NCBI GenBank assembly: GCA_020746105.1
Contig: CM036627.1
Span: 620,001-684,000 of the forward strand
DNA: 64,000 nucleotides
Source: Trogon surrucura
Lineage: Eukaryota; Chordata; Aves; Trogoniformes; Trogonidae
Reading direction: 5' to 3'
Shown here: positions 37,001-50,660 of the stretch, piece after piece
Layout of the letters: each line of letters begins with the position of its first letter
How positions within the stretch are numbered: position 1 is the stretch's first letter
Program-made: the position numbers and the translations under genes
Notes under the pieces: model-generated
Told to the model about the DNA's origin: nothing
The model's database searches: none
What the model saw: the letters and a program-made list of their open reading frames with translations, nothing else

Positions 37001-40000
37001 AGATTCGAACACAAACAGCACCATAATCTCCACATCTCACCTGAAATGCATGTTGATTACAGCAGCTTTAACAGACTCAATCTTTGGGAAGTTTGGCTTG
37101 ATTTGTTCACTCCAATATGACATTTTGGTAATCGCTTTTAGAAAAGGCAAGTTCACTTTACACACAGGGGTCGCGATGGACCACGGCATCACCATATCTG
37201 CTGTGACAAGGCTTCTCTCTCACCCTGTTCAGGCCCTTCTCTTCTGCTGAGGGCTGAAACTCCGCTGCTTTGGGCTCTCTGGTGAAGCTGTGGCAGATCT
37301 GACAAGGTGCAGTACCAGAGCAAGAATTACGCATCTCCTCCCGGATGCACACCGGAAAATCTCTTGGTCTCATCCTCAGCCTTTCTAGGGACAGCCTTCA
37401 AAGGGATAAGGTAGAAGAGAACATTTGCACAGTGTTCCTCTGTGAACAGTATTAATTTTGCAAGGATTATGTTAATCAGAAAGGCAAGAATAATCCAAGC
37501 ATTAATCCACATTGTGGACAGTAGGGGATCATGGAGCCAAGTTAAGAAGACGCCTGGATTTAGAAGCCTCTGAAATATGCCAAGAGAGCGGTCACAGAGA
37601 AGATCTTACCTCATCATATGCCCTAGCTAATTCTACAGGCAATCCAGGTAAACTCTAGAAATGCTGGAGAGTCACAAATGAAAGAAAGATGTTTTTTCCA
37701 TCACAGACCTCATTTTTCCTATGTAAATCCAGGCAATCTCATTTCAACGCTCTATCCTCTCCATCTCTAGAATTTGAGGATGAGCTTAGTCTTTTTACCC
37801 AGTGGCTGGCAGAATTAGTCTCAGACTAACAGCAAATGTTTATTGTGTTTGAAATATTCTGTTTCTGCTATTCATGACGGACAGGAATGAAAAGTTTAAT
37901 GCAGTTTTGCTTTATCTGAAAGTTCACTTAAAGAGAAAGACTATAGAAAGAAAGTAGGATTAACCATTTTCTAGCTATATCTCAGAGTATCTTTGCTGCC
38001 TGCAAAGATGATTATAAATCATTCTTCCATTCTATTGACACTTCTTTAGGCAGCCCTGTGGCCCTGGAGGCAATCTTTTTTTTCCCCTTCCACCACCAGT
38101 AAGAATGGATGTACCCTTCCTCACGCCTGCTAGATGGGGAATGTACACTATTGGTTTCACTTTTCCATACTGTTTTGTGAAAGGTGGTATCACTGGTTGG
38201 AGACAAGGACAGAAACCGGAAAGGAATGGTTGCTTTCGCTGTTCATCTGAGCTGTATGGGCAGGTTTTTACTTCATCTGCACTGGTTTCTCCAACTCAAG
38301 CATTTTGTACTCTGTTTTAAAAATACAAAGAACAACCACACCATAAAATGAGACTCCAGCTTAGCTTACACCACTCAGCACTTGTTACGACTGTTTACTC
38401 TCTCGTGAATTGACAGTTAATTAGAGCAGGTTTATAAAGAAATATATAACAAGTATGGATGCTTCAAAACACAATTTATAGCTGTCATTACTGCAGGTGC
38501 AAGTCTTTAGACTAGTGGTCCACAGTGCTAACATCTGCATCTCAAGGATTAAGCATTTTAACCAGCCCCAAAGTGCTAAGAACTGCTTCTGTTTGGGAAC
38601 TCAAAAGTAGATCAAGATATGTCTACCTTGGGAAAAGTTATTTCCCTGAGGTACTGTTCTGTCTTCCTCATGAATCCTGGTGACCCTAAGCTAATCACTA
38701 CTTACAGCAAGAGCAGTATATTTGGCTAACCGTTGAAAATAGAAACTTTAAACTTCATAGAGTTTGCAGATGGTCCCTGGTGTGCTACAGGACACTAAGG
38801 ATGAATGCCAAAGAGGAATTTTTTATCTCTCCTTTTTCCTTTCTTCCACTCTGAAACAATCATCAATTACCCTTATCCACTAGCACCATCTCATCTAAGT
38901 TCATTTTCAAGATGAAGTTTCCTCGTTGGATGGTGGCTGTCCAATCCTCTTTCTGTCCATCATGGACTGCTTTAGCGCTGTCCCCAGACTGACAGCCTGA
39001 GAGCGAATCAATAATAATTATCAGACTGCAACCACAGCGAGCTGTGTAATTCTGTGATGGGATAGCACTGAACAAACAGCCCCACATCTACTGCCACAGC
39101 TTTAAATATGTGGTCCAGGGCTGTCCATTTAACTACTCTGATCATGTGGTTAGTAGTAAGCTGTTAGCCTGTTTTCCATTCCAAACATAAAACCTTTAAA
39201 AATTGCTTGCTACTCTAACACAACCTGGCCCTCTCCTGCCTTTTGCCATGTAAAAGCTATTTGACAGCAGATGTTAAATAAGCCCACGAAATAAAACAAT
39301 ACATAACTGAGGAGGAGGAATAGGCTGTTTTTCCTAGATGTGAGCACAGACACGGCACTACAATAAAAGTGATGGGCATTCTGCATACCGGGCGAATGAC
39401 AAAGCGTTAAGGGCTTTTCCAGGTAGCGACAATGTTCCTGGCTCAGCTGGGATACTGCAGTCATCTTGGTCTCCCTGGACATGCACAAACACACCACATG
39501 TCAAAACGCCCTGGCAATGAAGCAGCTGGACTAACAGAGAAAGAGGATCATGTTTTTCTGAGAGAACATCCTAGGGATCCACAAAGTAAGGAAAGGCATA
39601 TGCATATATAACAATCATGAGGTGGAGACGTTGGTAGGCTTTTAGAATGAGGCCCAGAAACTGAAGATGGAAAAATTAAAAGGACACAAAAAATAAGATT
39701 CACCATCTTTTAACCAACTGTAAGAACGTGAAATTATGATTTCTTTGCAGATGAGACTAATTTCCTGACACAGAGTAGGAAATTCTAAACCCACACAAAT
39801 GTGTAGATAAGTACTACATCATAAAGTTACCAAAATGGAATGAGAGATTCTTGAAGCATTGCACTTACCATAGGGTTTATAGAAATGCACAGTAAAAGAA
39901 TTGAAAGCTGATTTGAAACCATTGATTCAAGTTCACTTCGGTATAATTCTGCATGTTTCCTGCAGTCTCAACAACTAACCAAGCCAAGCCATCATGACTT

Positions 40001-40853
40001 CACAGACCAGTATGCAGACATCCAAGCAGCCCAAGTGCCAATCTGTATTACTGACCCTCACAAATGTTAACACACAGCTGGACAGAAGTGGAGATTTACT
40101 GAAACATTAGGCAGGAAACAAGACTTCTTCTAAAATACATGCACTTAGGAAAGATATTGGGTGTTAAATGTAAAGACTTAGCCATGAAAGAAGAAATTCA
40201 ATAAATCTTAGCCAACGACTTGTCTCCTGTGGTATTAGGAGGACATGTTGAATGTGTTTAGGATGTGGACACTGGGTGCTGGTAGGAAGAGTCAGAAGTT
40301 ATCAAATGCAAAGCAGTAACTGTGAGGAAAAGACGCCTTCCCAGGGAAACTGCGGAAGCAGCTCAGATGTAGCGGCGCAATCTGTATCAACGGCACAAAA
40401 CAGACCGAGGCAGGTGGTCTCAGTAGATGACAAGTGTTAAAAGATATTTACAGACTATACTAGAAAATTATTTGATACTTTCATCAGTGTATTCTTGATC
40501 CAGTGCCTATTAAAACATATGCTAAACCTCCCAGTTCTTACAAGACCATGGATATAGTGACAAAGTGGAAACAGTATTTTACTAACTGATCAAGAAAAAT
40601 TACACTGAGTAAGATGGGCCAGTGACAAACGTGTGTGCTAAGTATTTATGATAATTATTATAAATCTATAAAATGGATTATGAAGAGCTCCAACACATAA
40701 GGCTCAATGAACAGCTTAAGACAAATGAAACAGAATTCAAACTGTTGTTCAAATCCCCTGTGGCTTGATTTCTGGATTTAGGCCTTGCTAAAATTCCCTG
40801 TTTCTATGACTAAGTAAGAAGCTGGCTGAATTATTGCCTGGTTAGCAATCAGG
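34031..40853. other. Long noncoding stretch
   Basis: About 6.8 kb without a recognised gene or interspersed repeat. Open frames of 111 to 120 codons occur (34265-34600, 34584-34919, 36888-37250, all plus) but lack any family motif and overlap frames on the other strand. The 37790-37910 part looks low in repeats and possibly conserved. Confidence 0.45.
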
Positions 40854-40870
40854 AAAAAAAAAAAAAAAAA
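40854..40870. repeat. Poly-A tract, 17 bases
   Basis: Uninterrupted A run. The upstream sequence is not a known SINE or processed pseudogene, so the simplest reading is a homopolymer. Confidence 0.95.
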
Positions 40871-41233
40871 GGCTGAGAAAAAGCTTCGTGTTTCACAAGG
40901 ATGCAAGGGCAGTGAAAAAAGGGCCCAGTCAGTCAGAGCTGAAGGTCAGGATGCAGTCCTGAGTGTTATCTACCATTGCTACGTATTGGAAATCCTTAAA
41001 AAGAGTCAGAAAGGTGTTGCATATTATGTGAGAGGTTTAACAGCAGTAAAGCTATTATTGCAGGAGCAATTTCTGAAAGCCTAACAGAAAATCTACCTCT
41101 TTAGTTCCAAACACAAAACAAGCTTATCATGCTTATCGTTGAATTCCCACTGGGTGCTCTCCAAATTCTACCTTCTCTTGTGTGGTGGGGCTTTTTTTTG
41201 GGGGTGGTGTTTGTTTGTTTTTTCCCCAGTGAA

Positions 41234-41248
41234 TTTTTTTTTTTTTTT
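41234..41248. repeat. Poly-T tract, 15 bases
   Basis: Part of a T-rich stretch (41188-41248) with gtttgttt and ttttttggggg blocks. It ends in TTTGCAG, which also resembles a splice acceptor tract. Confidence 0.95.
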
Positions 41249-42780
41249 GCAGAGAAGTGCTTACTGCCTTCAAACATACAGAGCTGCTTACTTTCTACTG
41301 GCAAGGAAGAAATTAAATGAAGCAAGCCAGAGGCAGGATATTAATGCAGAGTGCATTAAAAGAAAAAAAAAAAGATGGTATGAACAGGGTAGTGACTGAT
41401 TTATAAAATCAATCACATACTTTTGGCTGAATGTCATGTTACAAAAAGAAAAATAACCCTGTTTACATGAGCAGGATGATTAATCACTGTTTTCTTACTA
41501 TTTAAGGTAGGAAAGTTTTATTTCATATTATCTGTAAGCAGTAACATAGCTGGTTTATATTATAAATTTAATAACAGTATTCTGATTATAGTGAATGTAA
41601 TGTGCTTCTGTAGTTAAAAAATCTGTCAGCAGCAATTCTGGAACAAACTTTCAGGCATTTCTAAGTAGTCTTAAAAATTCTATATGGGATGAAACTTGAT
41701 TTTTATCAAGTTTTACAAAGAGGCAAATATTACAAACCTGGGCATAATGTGTGTAGATCTCATTCTATCGCATTAGATTTCAAGTCAAGCATTTAGAGCT
41801 TGGTTCTGTTTTCCTTTTCACATGTATGGAAACAAGCTGGTAAATTTTCAAGTAATTTAAAATGTGACTCCTCAAGGTGCAGCTGTTAACTACAAATTTC
41901 CAAATGTTTATTACTAGTAAAAAAAAGGTTCTTTTCATACTTTGTCAGCTCTGATAATTGCAAGATAACACCCACAACTGAGATTTCAAATCAACAATTT
42001 GTGCCATTTTATATTTTGAAAGTCAAAAAATCCATAAAAATTGTCATAACTAATATCTCTACTTCCAAACACATCCATTTCCTAGGATACGTACAAAGAG
42101 ACATTAGAAAAGGAAATACAGAAAAGTAGTGTGAAAAATAGCATAGAAAATTTTTATCAATGGAGTACTCATTCAGAAAGAGTCTGAAGCCAGAGTTTTA
42201 TAGGTCCTGCCATACCATTGTCACAATTAGTAGTCAGTAATAGACATAATGCTCACTCTGATCTCAAAATGTATATTTATCTCACCTGCACCAGTGTGGA
42301 GATGCTCAAAGTAAATGTGTAAATTTGCAAATATGTAGTACAGTTCCTTTACATAGTGATTTTTGTCAAAATCTACAAAGGATTATAAACATGTCTTGCT
42401 TGAAGAAGAGAGCACAAATGCAAAAATTAACAAAATCTTGAAAGGAATAAGGTCCAAGGAAAACTATCAAACCCTCAAAATTAGATACTGGAGTATCTTC
42501 CTGGGTTTCTTTCCTACTCCCGTATCATAAAACTAACATTAAACACAACTGCTTCTTACTGTATAACCTTCACATCCTCCGGGTTGTTAAATGCCAGCTT
42601 TAAATTCAACTCTGACCATTCTGTCACAGTGGGTTGTGTTCTAGGCATATCCACCTCAAAATACTTTAGGAGATGGACTCTTTCAGGGAACAGAAATCAG
42701 TCAAAAGTGCATCCTATTTTGAGGGACTTTGAAACACAAAAAAGGAATTTAGTCCCTGAGGATCTCACAGATATCTAGGA
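41249..42780. other. AT-rich noncoding stretch
   Basis: Very AT-rich with few open frames longer than 60 codons. I see no recognised gene or repeat. Confidence 0.45.
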
Positions 42781-43260
42781 TGAGGACAACCTCCACAAAC
42801 CCCATTTTGACAAGTGGCAAGAAGTGTTGAAGATCCTTCCGTGGTTGGTCCAGATAAGAGAGACAGCAGCAGAAAGATTAAGAATCGGTTGCGAAAGAGA
42901 CCTAGAGTGGCCTGCAAGGAGTCACACAAAGATGTGAGGGAGCCTGAGAAGTCAGCCTTCCCTTTCCTGAAGAATTCTCAGAGGACAGTTAAGAAGCATG
43001 AGAGAACCTCTCAGAGCACGTAGAAGAACAGGACTTCAAACCAGCAGCTGCTGTTGTTACCCCAGCAGAAGATCTCCGTGTCCTGAGGCACCAAGCAGTA
43101 AGCAATAAGAGCTTACATGAAGCTCCCCAGCAATCCTTGTACTACTGAGAGGCAAGTACAGTGAGAAAGTCTGTGATAAGTGCAGGGAGATGAGAGCACA
43201 CGGACCGCAGTGGTGTCTGCACCATCTCTTCTGGGGTGTGATGCACGGAGGAAGTTGGGC
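42781..43260 (+). other. Purine-rich segment with basic orphan open frame
   Basis: The plus strand is strongly A/G-rich. An open frame at 42814-43023 (69 codons, first codon GTG) has 20 Lys or Arg residues, including NRLRKRPRV. Further on, around 43155-43190, another frame reads VCDKCREM with a CxxC pair. The style recalls the basic, Cys-containing ORF1 or 5' region of a LINE, or a decayed exon, but I cannot match it to a family. An overlapping minus-strand frame (43142-43501, 119 codons) has no motif. Confidence 0.25.
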
Positions 43261-46200
43261 ATTTAAAGGTGGGCCAAGGAACAGCTGCATTATCTTGCTT
43301 TTGAACCATGCACTGTGAAAATATGCTCGGGGAGAAATTACCTACAACTGATACCAACTTTTTCCCTGAATTTTCTAGCATTTCTTCACTTCGAAGGTTG
43401 CAAGCGTTCAAGTTTACTTGTACAGAATTGTTTGTTCTAAAGGTAATAGTCAAAAAGCATTTTAAAATTATTTCACACAATCTGGGAGAAGATGCTGACA
43501 CAAATGCTCTTAGGAAAAATTACTTTTATTTCAAAGAAAACCAAATAAGATTTAACAAAATAATAAATTAATATGATATTCTAACAAAGTATTATTTACA
43601 TAGCATCATCTGCACAGAAACTTTTAACTACCTTTGAACTGCTGTCAATCAACAACCATTATATAGATGTAATTGAACTTCCTGAAGGTGTTTAATTGTC
43701 AGATATTTTGAGAGAAAAGGCTTAGCTGTGTTCCAGAATCATGCTCAATTCATTTAGTGGTAGGACAACAACAGATTATTTCCTAGTCAAGAAGAAAATA
43801 AACACTGAATTAAATTCTTGTCAGTGGTGAAAGCACTCCTTTCAAATTAAAGATCGACTACTAACTTGCACAGTTAAAATTAGAGTATATTAAAATAATT
43901 TCTCAAAATGAGCAAACACAAGCAAAGTTAACTGATTAAAAGTCCATTGATTAGATACATGTAAAATGTTGTTAATACAATAAAGAAGCAGCATCACCAC
44001 TTAGAGAAAACCTGTATGTTCCCATTTAGAATGTGAGTTCTGCTGGCTGAGCATTTATACCTTTTATTACCTATTGTTGCCTCTGAAAGCTAGCTTTATG
44101 CTCTATCTGTAGAAAAAAAACATTATGAACCTTACCACCTAGACTTCTTTCATTCTTCAGTTTGCCTTAAAGTTTCAGAACGTATAATATGCCTCCATAA
44201 CATTACCTCTCTCCCTGTTGCTGATAAAGCCATGTTATTAAAATGATTCTTTTTCTGTTAGAAATATTCTTCACTTATACTGTTGCTTAGAACTACCTTT
44301 GTATACAGCAAATACAAGTGTGCAAAGCAAACCCCAAGTCTAGTAAAATGATGAACATGTAATTGTGAGCAAACTACAGACTCCTGGCAGTCTCAGCTCA
44401 GATGGCAGAGATGAAGCTGAGGAAACATTAATATCAGTCGCAACTTCCACCTGAAATTAAAAAAAAAACAAACACTTTGAGGACCTAAACAACTCCAACA
44501 GGTTCCTCTTGATAGCGTTGACCTTCTGTGACTTCTGTGGCCATCATGAAGAATTTGATAAGGTGCTTTCAAAAGGTTTTCTTTCTGTCTCAGACAGATC
44601 TAAAGAGATTCCAGTCCTCAATTACTTCCTACGAAATTAACAGTCATCAGTAAAATACAAGATTTACATTCATTAGTCCGGGAACCACGCAGTTAGAAAG
44701 TCTGTGCTCAAATTTGCCTGTTCCAATCTGGGAATCTCAAGTCAGATATTGTCATGGAACTTCGCTAAACACTTGTATTGATTACACACTATTTTTCTTC
44801 CCTATTTCAGGGAATGATCTACTCCTGGAATAACCCTTGGGGCAAGAACAGCTTTGTCATTTCATGTGATCAAGCATCATTCTGAAGGACAAGTGCACGA
44901 GGTGTGGCTTTGGTTGCATTCTTGCAGATTTAATTTGCAAAAACCCAGTCTTTAAGTGGCTACAGTTTTGCAGTGGCATCCAGCCAAGCTGTGTATGAAC
45001 AATTTCTCATGATAGCAGTACAGAATTGCTCATGGTACGTATTTCACGACGTTGCTTAGGGTTCAAAACACCAGCAAATTATCTTTTTTTTTAAATTCAG
45101 GACATATTCAGGATTTAACCTAAACTAGGATCTCCTATGAAGCAGCAAGTTGAAAAACCTTCTTCAAGAACCAATAAAAAAGAAACTGCTTAGAACTTTC
45201 AGGTTGAAGCAGCAGCACAAATTCTGATGCAAACACTGCTGTCTCTCAAAATATGGTATTTTATGTATTGTTTCATTTGTTGTCTTGTCTGAATTTTTAT
45301 GTGCTTATACCAACTGACAAAGAGAAAACACAGAGAAAAAAAAACTAGATGAAATTGTTTAGATAGAAGTATTCCATTTAAGCTGAATTCCCCTGATAGC
45401 ATTAATTTGGTAAAAGCCCTGGAACATGACCCAATCCTAACCTTATATTGAGCAGTCAAAGACAGCAAAAAAATTCATTGTCAATTCCAAGCTGCAATTG
45501 CACTTGTTTGCCACCAACAAAGGCACCTTCTATGACGTGTGCAAAGTAACTAATAAGTGCCTGATTGAAGTTTTGACTTCTATTAGTCTAGCCAAGGCCA
45601 GAGCAATTTTCTGGGTTTGAACGTCCAGGGTTTAGTTGAAGTCCCCTGAGGATTGGCAGGAAATACCACTAGACAAAAGATGTTCTGTGCCTGAACTCCT
45701 GCTTCTGCATTCGGTGCCGCTGCACTGCTCCAGCCTAGCTACTAATAACGTTTTCGTATGTCAGCCCTGGCTCCCAACAGACAAGGACATTATTCTTAAA
45801 TGACATAGGAAAGTGTGATAATCAAGACTCTGCATTCAGTCCTGGTGTATTTTTATGAGGATTTTGATAGCACCACTTATCCAGATTATATCATAACCTT
45901 CTGTTCAGGTGCCACAGTAATACTTGAAGGAGTGTAACTTGCAAACAGAGAGCTGAGCACTAACAGTTAACATCTGCGATGCTACACTTCAAATGCGTTT
46001 GGGAATTGGTGAAACTCTAACCACACTAACACAGAATGACGAACAATTCTAGAAACCTCACGTTGTCCAGTGAATGCACAAACCACCCACCTGATTCAAA
46101 GTCTGTGTAATAAGCACTGACTTCAATGGGATTTGAATCCGACTTTCCAGGTTTACTGTGTTAACTATGAATTGCCTACACAGAAAAGTACAGTCATTTT

Positions 46201-47344
46201 AAGCCAACCTTCTCTGCCCCTATACCTTGCAGGGTTTATGGTGTATTGCAGGTTATTAGTTGTTTTTATTAAACCCAATTTGAAGCCCAGGGGCTAAATC
46301 CTAAAGTCCTTGTCCAGCCCTTCCCTTCTTCCCCCAGACAAACATCTCCACTGCCTGCAATGGGAGCTTGAAATCAGTGTAAGTAGAAATGATCAAATGA
46401 GCTTAAATTTAACATCTGCTTTTTGCTGACCAGTTAATCATGCCTTACCTTTATCCACTGAATAAACATACTTTATAGTAATGTTATCCTCAATAAGCAT
46501 TAACAGAGAGGGAAAGGATTATATATAGAACTTTTGCACTTGTTCTGTAAATTTGATCATGAAGTGTTTCCACTAGAAGAGATTTTATTAAAGCTATTAC
46601 TTATCTGGTGATGCAGTCAGTGCAGGCCTATAAGGTCTTCAACATTTACAAGGTGCTAAACAAAACCCAAACCTACCAGATTAACTGGGATAGATTTCAG
46701 GGTATTATTATATGCACTAATACCATCTGCAAAGCATTGAGTCCTGGGTGTTCAGAACGGAAGACAGTGTTTTATATTTAGAAGGTCATACAAAATAAAA
46801 TTTTTCCCGTCCTGTGATCAAAATTGAAATCCCAGATTAAATGGCAATTTCTCTAAACCTGTTGGAAATAACTTATTAGGCCATTGACACATGCAGTCCT
46901 CCGTTAAGAACAGGGCTCTAGTTGTGGGGAGTGCTGAAGGAGCACTCATGTCTGCCACACGCAGGCATTGTTGGAACCCAATGAGCTGGGAACACCACAA
47001 TTTCCACATCTATTATTAAATTACTTCCATTACTAAAGTTCTTGCCATTCTTTAGTACTTAAAAGCATCTCCTCATCCACCAGAGCCTTGTGTCCACTTC
47101 ATCAGTAGCATGTTCATCAGAGCAGCATCTGTGTATGCAAAATACAACAGCTCTGCATTTTCTCACCAGTGGCGCAAAGAAATTGTCTGTTAGGACACCA
47201 CTCTCCTTATGGGAGACCAAAGCGAGGGACTCATGCTGTGGTTTTTATATCATCTCCTCACACACATTGTGCAGGTGGTTGCACTGGTGGTCGCAGAGCT
47301 GCTGTGTGCTACCACGTGTAGGGTAAAGAGACAGGCTACTCCTC
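43261..47344. other. Noncoding stretch
   Basis: Unique AT-rich DNA with an A-run near 44459. Around 46131 the words actgacttcaatgggattt resemble a very common unnamed ancient repeat of sauropsids, but the match is too short to call. Open frames are at most about 90 codons. Confidence 0.45.
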
Positions 47345-47440
47345 TTAATTGATGATTTCCCTTGCAAACAGGGAGGCTAATGACACTGGAGTAGGCTGAT
47401 TTGCATTGGAGATGTTTTCTCCTGTGCTGAACATAGTAAC
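47345..47440. promoter_or_regulatory. Candidate conserved noncoding element with octamer
   Basis: TTAATTGATGATTT is followed by GGCTAATGACAC and the POU octamer ATTTGCAT at 47399-47406, in a short low-repeat segment. Composition suggests an enhancer; unmeasured. Confidence 0.25.
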
Positions 47441-47654
47441 TATTTAACAGGGGACAAAACTAGGATAAGGAAATCCACAAGCCTGCTTTGACTGAAATAA
47501 CTCCCAGCTGGAACATTCACAGAAGAAAGGAACCCACCTGAAACAACCCCATCAATCCTTTCCACATTCTCCACCAGGAATTTTTAGATATCCTTGAGCC
47601 TTAAAAAGCTGTTCATATTTCCTGTTATGAATTTGCTCCTGGGTGTAAGGGAAA

Positions 47655-47734
47655 GACAGGATCCCATAGGTTTAGAGCCCATGCTAAATGGAAGGACAGG
47701 ATCCTGCACGTTTAGAGACCAGGCTAAATGGAGG
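47655..47734. repeat. 40-bp tandem duplication, imperfect
   Basis: Two adjacent copies (47655-47694 and 47695-47734) share gacaggatcc, gtttagag and gctaaatgga blocks, with several substitutions. The divergence shows an older local duplication than the 13-bp repeat near 3.5 kb. Confidence 0.9.
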
Positions 47735-48868
47735 GGGAATGAGGGAGGTTATTGCATAAAACTTCCCCCCGTATCTCCTGCAGCTACAACCAAGCTGTAA
47801 TAAGATAATGGATACACACTGACTTACAATTACCTACAGGTTTTTGATGAATGCCAACACCTTTGGGGAAAATTAGAACATTTTAATAGACAAAACCCTT
47901 TCAGTCCAGTGTAGTCGCTATCGAAGTTCATCACTTGCATGTCTATCACAATGTTAGAAAGCTTTTTAAAGAAGCAATGATAAGTGAAACTGTGAATAAA
48001 ATTGGTTAAAATTGAACCTCGTCAATCAGCTGACGGAACAGAAACATGCCAGTTAATTTCCAGAAGCCTTTAGGCATGTATTTATTACTTGATTTCTATC
48101 AAAATTATATAGAGAACAGGTAAAAGTGCAATTACTGGTCTGTTGTAATACAACACAAGTCCAAAAAAGCTATGGATAGTTGCAGCTGTGCATTTATGAA
48201 CTAATATACTTACATGCTGCCAAGACTAATATACTTTATTTGATTTTTGGCTGCAAAAACCCAATGATATATGTTAACCTGGATATCTGATTTTCAGCAA
48301 GGATACCTAAGTACTATTTAACACTGACAGTTATAGATAGATTAGCATTTGACTGGAGTCTCCCTTGACCTCAATTACCACATTAAAATACTGTTAACAA
48401 ATTTAGAGTCAAATTATACAAGATTAGGCTCAGTCTGAATAATATACATATCGTCACCAGGACTGCCAACTGCTTACAGCTTCATGTAGTCTGGGAAAAG
48501 CAGTCAATGTTAATGTTGGCAGGGCAGGTACGAAAACAAACAAAGTTTTTTGCTCATGGCATATTGGACTTTTCCTTTTGACAGCAACAGACAAAGATTT
48601 CATCCACAAAAGCTATCATCCTACACTCTACCTACATCCTTTTATACCACAGTTTGAAGAGTTCATATACCCACAGGGGAAAATTTCCATAATTTTGACC
48701 CACTTGAACTGTTTTTTCACAGTTTGAAATGTAGCGCGTGACATTGTACACCTGACACTTTTGTGGTAATGCTTGTTTTATAATGTATTTCAGTATTAGT
48801 ATTCCATCAACAACAGTATTGCAGTCAGTGTAATACTGAGTTTGTTTTCCATAATTTCACGTGTTCAT

Positions 48869-48896
48869 GATGGGAATGGAAAGATGGGAATGGAAA
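48869..48896. repeat. 14-bp tandem duplication, perfect
   Basis: gatgggaatggaaa occurs twice in direct succession with no mismatch. Confidence 0.95.
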
Positions 48897-49681
48897 ATGA
48901 TAGTGTGTGCGTTTACTCATGTATGAAACAAGAAAATAAAATACATACGCATACGTTTCGCTTGTGTTTCTTAGACTAACAGTTTTTCCAATATTTTAGA
49001 ATTGATTAGTGGCTCCCGTTTCAACCTATTTTTGTGCCCTTTAAATTTTAGTCACAAGGGAATAAGTCACACAGCATTACTAATCTAACTTTGATCAGCC
49101 TTTGGAGTCCCGTGAGGAACAGTCATGAAGCCTCTGGTCAGTTTGCAGCCGATCCCTAATCAAACAAAACGCCGAATGATTTCAGTAATGATTTTAAAAC
49201 GAGTTCAGGATTTGTCCTCCTGTTATTAAGCAATGCAGAAGAGGGATCATGGAGTACTTCCAGTTTGCCCTCAGTCTAAAAGGGTATTCAGTGCATTAGG
49301 ATAGACCTCATCAGAAATGCTTTCTTAAAAGCAGATTCTGCTGTGGGAGAGATTTCCAAGGTACGTAATCCCCTTACCAGAAACATCAATTTATCTCAGC
49401 ACGCTGTAAAAATCATAATAGCAAACAAAACTACAAATTCAGAGATTAGTTTCTGCCTGATATTCAATAATAAGTGCTTTCTGAGACCTGCAGACACTGA
49501 CAATCTGCACAATCCTTTTGCTGCTTCTAAAAAATTATTTAGCTTAGTTTCACTGTAAATCTTTAGAATACCAGGCACCTATATAGCTGGTCCACTCAGA
49601 CTGCTTATTTTGTTGGTTGCATATTTGCAGTGCTTTCGTTCCAGCTTGCCCAACTTTGTAAACTAACCCTTGCTTCATGTC

Positions 49682-49696
49682 TTTTTTTTTTTTTTT
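49682..49696. repeat. Poly-T tract, 15 bases
   Basis: Uninterrupted T run without a recognisable retrotransposon body. Confidence 0.95.
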
Positions 49697-50509
49697 GAAG
49701 AGGGAAAAATGTTTTACGGTAAACTAAAAGGAGACACTTTGCCTGGAAGTTTGTAAAGGTTCTGAAAGAACCTAATCTGCCTGAAGACATTTTAATCTGA
49801 TGATCTTTTCGAAGAGGAGTTATCACAGAATTCCCTAAAGACCTTTCTACTTGTAAAACCCATGACATTCTCTACTCCTGAACTCCTACCAAAAGACAAA
49901 ATAAGTCACATTTCAGCTCCAAGTGAGGTTCTGATCCTAAAAGAGACCCTGTAAACTTAAGTAGGATCTTCGGGTTTAGAACTGGAATCAGGTAAGAGTT
50001 TTTCTAGAACATACATACATTGGTCAAACCCAAAATACTTCCTGCACATAGAGATAGGTCAAAATAACTGTTATGGGGTTTTTTTGTTTGTTAATTTAAA
50101 ACAAATACATTTTGAAATAGTTATTTCTATATTAGGTGTTTAAAATTGGAAAGTTCACACACAAAAAAACATTATATAAGTGAATTAGATAATTATGCAG
50201 ACTTACAAAAGGCGAGAAACTGTCCTTTTGACAGCATATTTGGTTTATAGAGAGTCAGAACCCTACAACAACCCCATCTAAAGGGGCTGTGTTCAAAGTT
50301 ATGCTGAGGAAAAAAAACCCATAAATATTCCAAGTGGTGAAAATTGGTTCCTGGGCACAGCTTTGCTATCTCTTAAGCAACATTTGACTCTTCAGAAATG
50401 CCTCAAGTCCTTCATGTTCATAACATAAACAAAGAAGAATTCTTTTGAATGAGTGGGGCTATCAGATTGACCATATGACTATTTTTTTTGTCTTCCCTGA
50501 GGATCAGAA

Positions 50510-50660
50510 CTGAAGCCTCTGCAGGTTTTTCGCTGTTTCATTTACAGCCAAGCAGGATGCCACCAAATTAGTGGCTTGCTCCAGTCGGGAATGCCTGGTC
50601 TTCCGGAGCCTGGAAGACTTTGATAACTTCGGATTATACGTTTGACATAGCAGCCTCTGT
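50510..50660. promoter_or_regulatory. Candidate conserved noncoding element
   Basis: Low-repeat, balanced-composition segment with retained CpGs (gtcggga, ttccggag, ttcggatt, acgttt) in an AT-rich setting. Such islands of kept CpG and mixed composition often mark constrained sequence. No specific factor is inferred. Confidence 0.25.

Larger units (their letters stand above)
47735..50509. other. Noncoding stretch
   Basis: No recognised gene. It includes a 14-bp duplication (48869-48896), a T-run (49682-49696), and a low-repeat part at 47940-48140 that could be conserved noncoding DNA. Open frames are at most about 87 codons. Confidence 0.45.

Noticed and set aside
36888-37250. Secreted protein (the start of this frame looks like a signal peptide)
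   Set aside because: The hydrophobic start is the only protein-like feature. The rest has no motif and the opposite strand is equally open in part.
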